A stretch of DNA of 6,435 bases, taken from contig CAJKNC010000090.1 of the NCBI GenBank assembly GCA_905201175.1, forward strand, positions 1 through 6,435. The letters are read 5' to 3'. The notes below the pieces were generated by a model, which had not been told where the DNA came from, did no database searches, and saw only the letters and a list, made by a program, of their open reading frames with translations. This DNA comes from an uncultured Succinatimonas sp. GTDB taxonomy: Bacteria; Pseudomonadota; Gammaproteobacteria; Enterobacterales; Succinivibrionaceae. The position numbers and the translations under genes were made by a program. Shown in pieces: positions 4,869 through 6,435 of the stretch. Position 1 is the first letter of the stretch. The number at the start of each line of letters is the position of its first letter.

Positions 4869-6047
4869 TCATGATTTTGTACAGGTTTTCAGAAAAATTA
4901 ATAAGCTCACGCTGATTAAAATTATCCCTGCAGCGCTAAATACAATATAAGAACTTGCAAAATAAAGGATAATAGCTGCAGCTATCGGACCTATGCAATT
5001 GCCGCCCTGCTGGCAGGCATATGTAAGTGCGTAAGCTTTTGCAGCGTGCTTAGAGCTGATTTTTTGAGCAATTAAGGTATGGACTGTAGGACTTATTCCG
5101 CAAATAAAAAGCCCGGCTATAAACTGTATTATTGTGAATAATAATAGAGAATGCTGCATTGTTTGCAATGCATAACAAATACCGCTGCCAAGGCAGGCTA
5201 TAAGTAATACTTTAAATCCTTCAAATTTATTACACAAAAATCCCCATAAAGGAGAGGCAATGATCCCTGCCAGGCCGCTTGCAGAAAACACTAGTCCGGC
5301 ATACTCCATGCTGTTTTCAGAATGTAATAAAAGAGAATCTACATGTAAGGCAATTACAGGTACTAGCAGCATAATTACTGCAGCGCACGAGGCATTAGAC
5401 AGCAATAAAATTTTAAAGCCGGCTATTTTAAACAGATCTTTAAGGCTGAGAGTATCTGTTTTTAATTTAGGATCTTCAGCTGTTTTAGGCGGCTCTTTTG
5501 CAAAAAATATATTGAGAATGGTAATAAAAAAAGAAATAGAGCAGGTCAGTATAAAGCAGAATTTCACAGAGATATAGGATACTAAAAAACCGCCTATTGC
5601 CGGTCCTAGAATAGTTCCTAAAAGGTTAGCGCTTTGGGCCATTCCCATGACAATACCGGTTTTATTTTTAGGCGCGAATCCGCTGATTATTGATAAAACA
5701 GCCGGCCACATTCCGGAAGCTAAGCCTTGAAAAGCTCTGGCAAAAAATAGTTCAATAGGGCTTGAAGCGATAAAGCACAGAAAATAAGCTAAGGATAGCA
5801 GAAAGCTAACTCTAATCAGCATAAGCTTTTTTCCTGATTTATCGGCAAAACGTCCCCAAAGAGGAGAGACTATGGCAGCTACAATGAAGGTAATTGCATA
5901 GCAAGCTCCGCTCCAGGGCCCTAAAAATTCAGGCGAGGCTCCTAATTGCTTGTTTAAATAAATAGGGATAAAAGGCATGACGATGGTATAGCTGGTACTT
6001 AACAGCAGCATATTAAGTATCATCAAAGATAAGATCCATCTGTGCAT
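4869..6047 (-). CDS. MFS drug-efflux-type transporter (MdtG-like)
   Basis: This is an inner-membrane proton-coupled exporter of the major facilitator superfamily, DHA1 drug:H+ antiporter type, with 392 residues and about 12 hydrophobic segments. Signatures: motif A GRFADKSGKKLML at 65-77 in the loop between segments 2 and 3, motif B-like RAFQG at 104-108 in segment 4, and antiporter motif C GTILGPAIGG at 144-153 in segment 5. A hydrophilic central loop (about 184-212) separates the halves. SPLWG occurs at both 61-65 and 265-269, showing the internal duplication, and a second GP motif (GGNCIGP) lies at 348-354. The PLWG-RFADKSG-KKLML block and the length resemble E. coli MdtG. The substrate cannot be told from sequence. 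GGAG sits five bases before the ATG. It is on the same strand as perR but 162 bases upstream, and perR has its own promoter, so it is probably a separate unit. Confidence 0.88.
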   Translation of the reverse strand: MHRWILSLMILNMLLLSTSYTIVMPFIPIYLNKQLGASPEFLGPWSGACYAITFIVAAIVSPLWGRFADKSGKKLMLIRVSFLLSLAYFLCFIASSPIELFFARAFQGLASGMWPAVLSIISGFAPKNKTGIVMGMAQSANLLGTILGPAIGGFLVSYISVKFCFILTCSISFFITILNIFFAKEPPKTAEDPKLKTDTLSLKDLFKIAGFKILLLSNASCAAVIMLLVPVIALHVDSLLLHSENSMEYAGLVFSASGLAGIIASPLWGFLCNKFEGFKVLLIACLGSGICYALQTMQHSLLLFTIIQFIAGLFICGISPTVHTLIAQKISSKHAAKAYALTYACQQGGNCIGPIAAAIILYFASSYIVFSAAGIILISVSLLIFLKTCTKS

Positions 6048-6125
6048 ATGTGCTCCAATACCTGCAGATTAGCCGGAATAATCCCAATAAGTAAATTGCG
6101 ACAGTCAGCATTTGAAATAATAAAT

Positions 6126-6154
6126 TTGACTGCTATTCTAAGCTTAGCTAAAAA
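6126..6154 (+). promoter_or_regulatory. Rightward sigma70-like promoter with palindromic spacer
   Basis: TTGACT (6126-6131) and TAAAAT (6149-6154) are separated by 17 bases, close to the sigma70 consensus. The spacer contains the perfect palindrome CTAAGCTTAG (6138-6147), and TTTGATCAAA (6161-6170) lies at the expected start point. Either could be an operator. It points away from the MFS gene, toward either a gene beyond the window or a short RNA. AT-rich DNA produces promoter-like matches by chance, so confidence is moderate. Confidence 0.45.
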
Positions 6155-6218
6155 TATGAATTTGATCAAAAAGATATAATATGCAAAATCATATTTAAAT
6201 TTCGAGCAAGGAATAAAT

Positions 6219-6257
6219 TTGATTGTGCGTCACAAATTATTCAATTCCCTGGTTTGA
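6219..6257 (+). CDS. Possible 12-codon leader or small peptide ORF
   Basis: TTG at 6219 is preceded by AAGGA (6208-6212) with six bases between. The ORF reads MIVRHKLFNSLV and stops with TGA at 6255-6257. It lies downstream of the rightward promoter and directly before an inverted repeat. I do not recognise the peptide. The only support is the ribosome site and the position, so it may well be chance. Confidence 0.18.
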   Translation: MIVRHKLFNSLV

Positions 6258-6260
6258 GCG

Positions 6261-6301
6261 CAAATTTAATTATTATAAATAAGCTATAAATTTGTATTTT
6301 T
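6261..6301 (+). terminator. Possible weak terminator or RNA hairpin
   Basis: CAAATTTA (6261-6268) and TAAATTTG (6287-6294) form a perfect 8-bp stem with an 18-base loop, followed by TATTTTT (6295-6301). The stem is AT-rich and the loop long, so termination would be inefficient. If real, it would end a short rightward transcript starting near 6161. Confidence 0.3.
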
Positions 6302-6435
6302 CATTTTGTCATATCGAGCATAGGAACTTTTTGTGTATATCTTTGAGTTTTTATTAAAATTTTATTAGATAATCTGTAAAAAATTCGTAAAGTGATATTT
6401 TTAACACAACTTAAGTATAAATTCTTACAAAATAT

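Larger units (their letters stand above)
6048..6435. other. Gene-free AT-rich region upstream of the MFS gene
   Basis: No recognisable gene lies in these 388 bases. The minus-strand part near 6053-6056 holds the MFS ribosome site, and GATTA-GCCGGAA-TAATC (6067-6083) is a small inverted repeat in its leader. A clear promoter for the MFS gene was not found. The rightward strand has a good promoter at 6126-6154, two 10-bp palindromes (6138-6147 and 6161-6170), a 12-codon ORF and a hairpin. The motif AAATTTGA or a close variant recurs several times, as does YGAGC (6203-6207, 6255-6259, 6315-6319). The right end, 6302-6435, shows nothing specific. Confidence 0.6.

Noticed and set aside
5260..5577. 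Plus-strand open frame inside the MFS gene
   Set aside because: It is antisense to membrane segments of a clear transporter, without a ribosome site or a recognisable product.

Overview
The window is AT-rich, gene-dense bacterial chromosome. An inner-membrane MFS exporter, a protein with a classical Sec signal peptide and a class I (E. coli-like) AroA point to a Gram-negative bacterium. A PerR-type peroxide sensor next to a rubrerythrin points to an anaerobic or microaerophilic life. The HisC2-type aminotransferase joined to a proteobacterial-style AroA, together with the low GC, would fit an anaerobic gammaproteobacterium such as a Succinivibrionaceae member. That placement is an inference from protein character and was not checked by any search.

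Layout. Positions 1-51 may hold the tail of an upstream plus-strand gene, followed by an intrinsic terminator at 105-158. Positions 159-378 are a non-coding leader with inverted repeats. A plus-strand cluster follows: hisC-type aminotransferase (379-1485), aroA (TTG start, 1487-2764) and a secreted protein of unknown function (best start 2822, end 3481). It meets a minus-strand cluster at a perfect 15-bp hairpin (3513-3546) that can terminate both. Reading leftwards, the minus-strand genes are an MdtG-like MFS transporter (6047-4869), a perR-like regulator (4706-4308) and a rubrerythrin (4238-3573). Positions 6048-6435 contain no recognisable gene but do hold a rightward sigma70-like promoter with two palindromes, a 12-codon ORF and a hairpin.

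How the genes work together. AroA makes EPSP in the shikimate pathway. The aminotransferase beside it can plausibly transaminate aromatic keto acids made downstream of chorismate, besides or instead of histidinol phosphate. PerR and rubrerythrin form a peroxide sensor and effector pair. A sigma70 promoter with a PerR/Fur-like 6-1-6 palindrome covering its spacer and the edge of its -10 element lies just upstream of perR, which suggests autoregulation and peroxide-inducible expression of both genes. The rubrerythrin is unusual in having rubredoxin-like CxxC...CPxC modules at both ends of the diiron domain.

I see no CRISPR array, insertion sequence, integrase, tRNA, rRNA or defence system. Most of the window is ordinary core metabolism and stress response. 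The items most worth a second look are the double-rubredoxin rubrerythrin with its Per-box promoter, the uncharacterised secreted protein after aroA, and the possible small transcription unit at the right edge.
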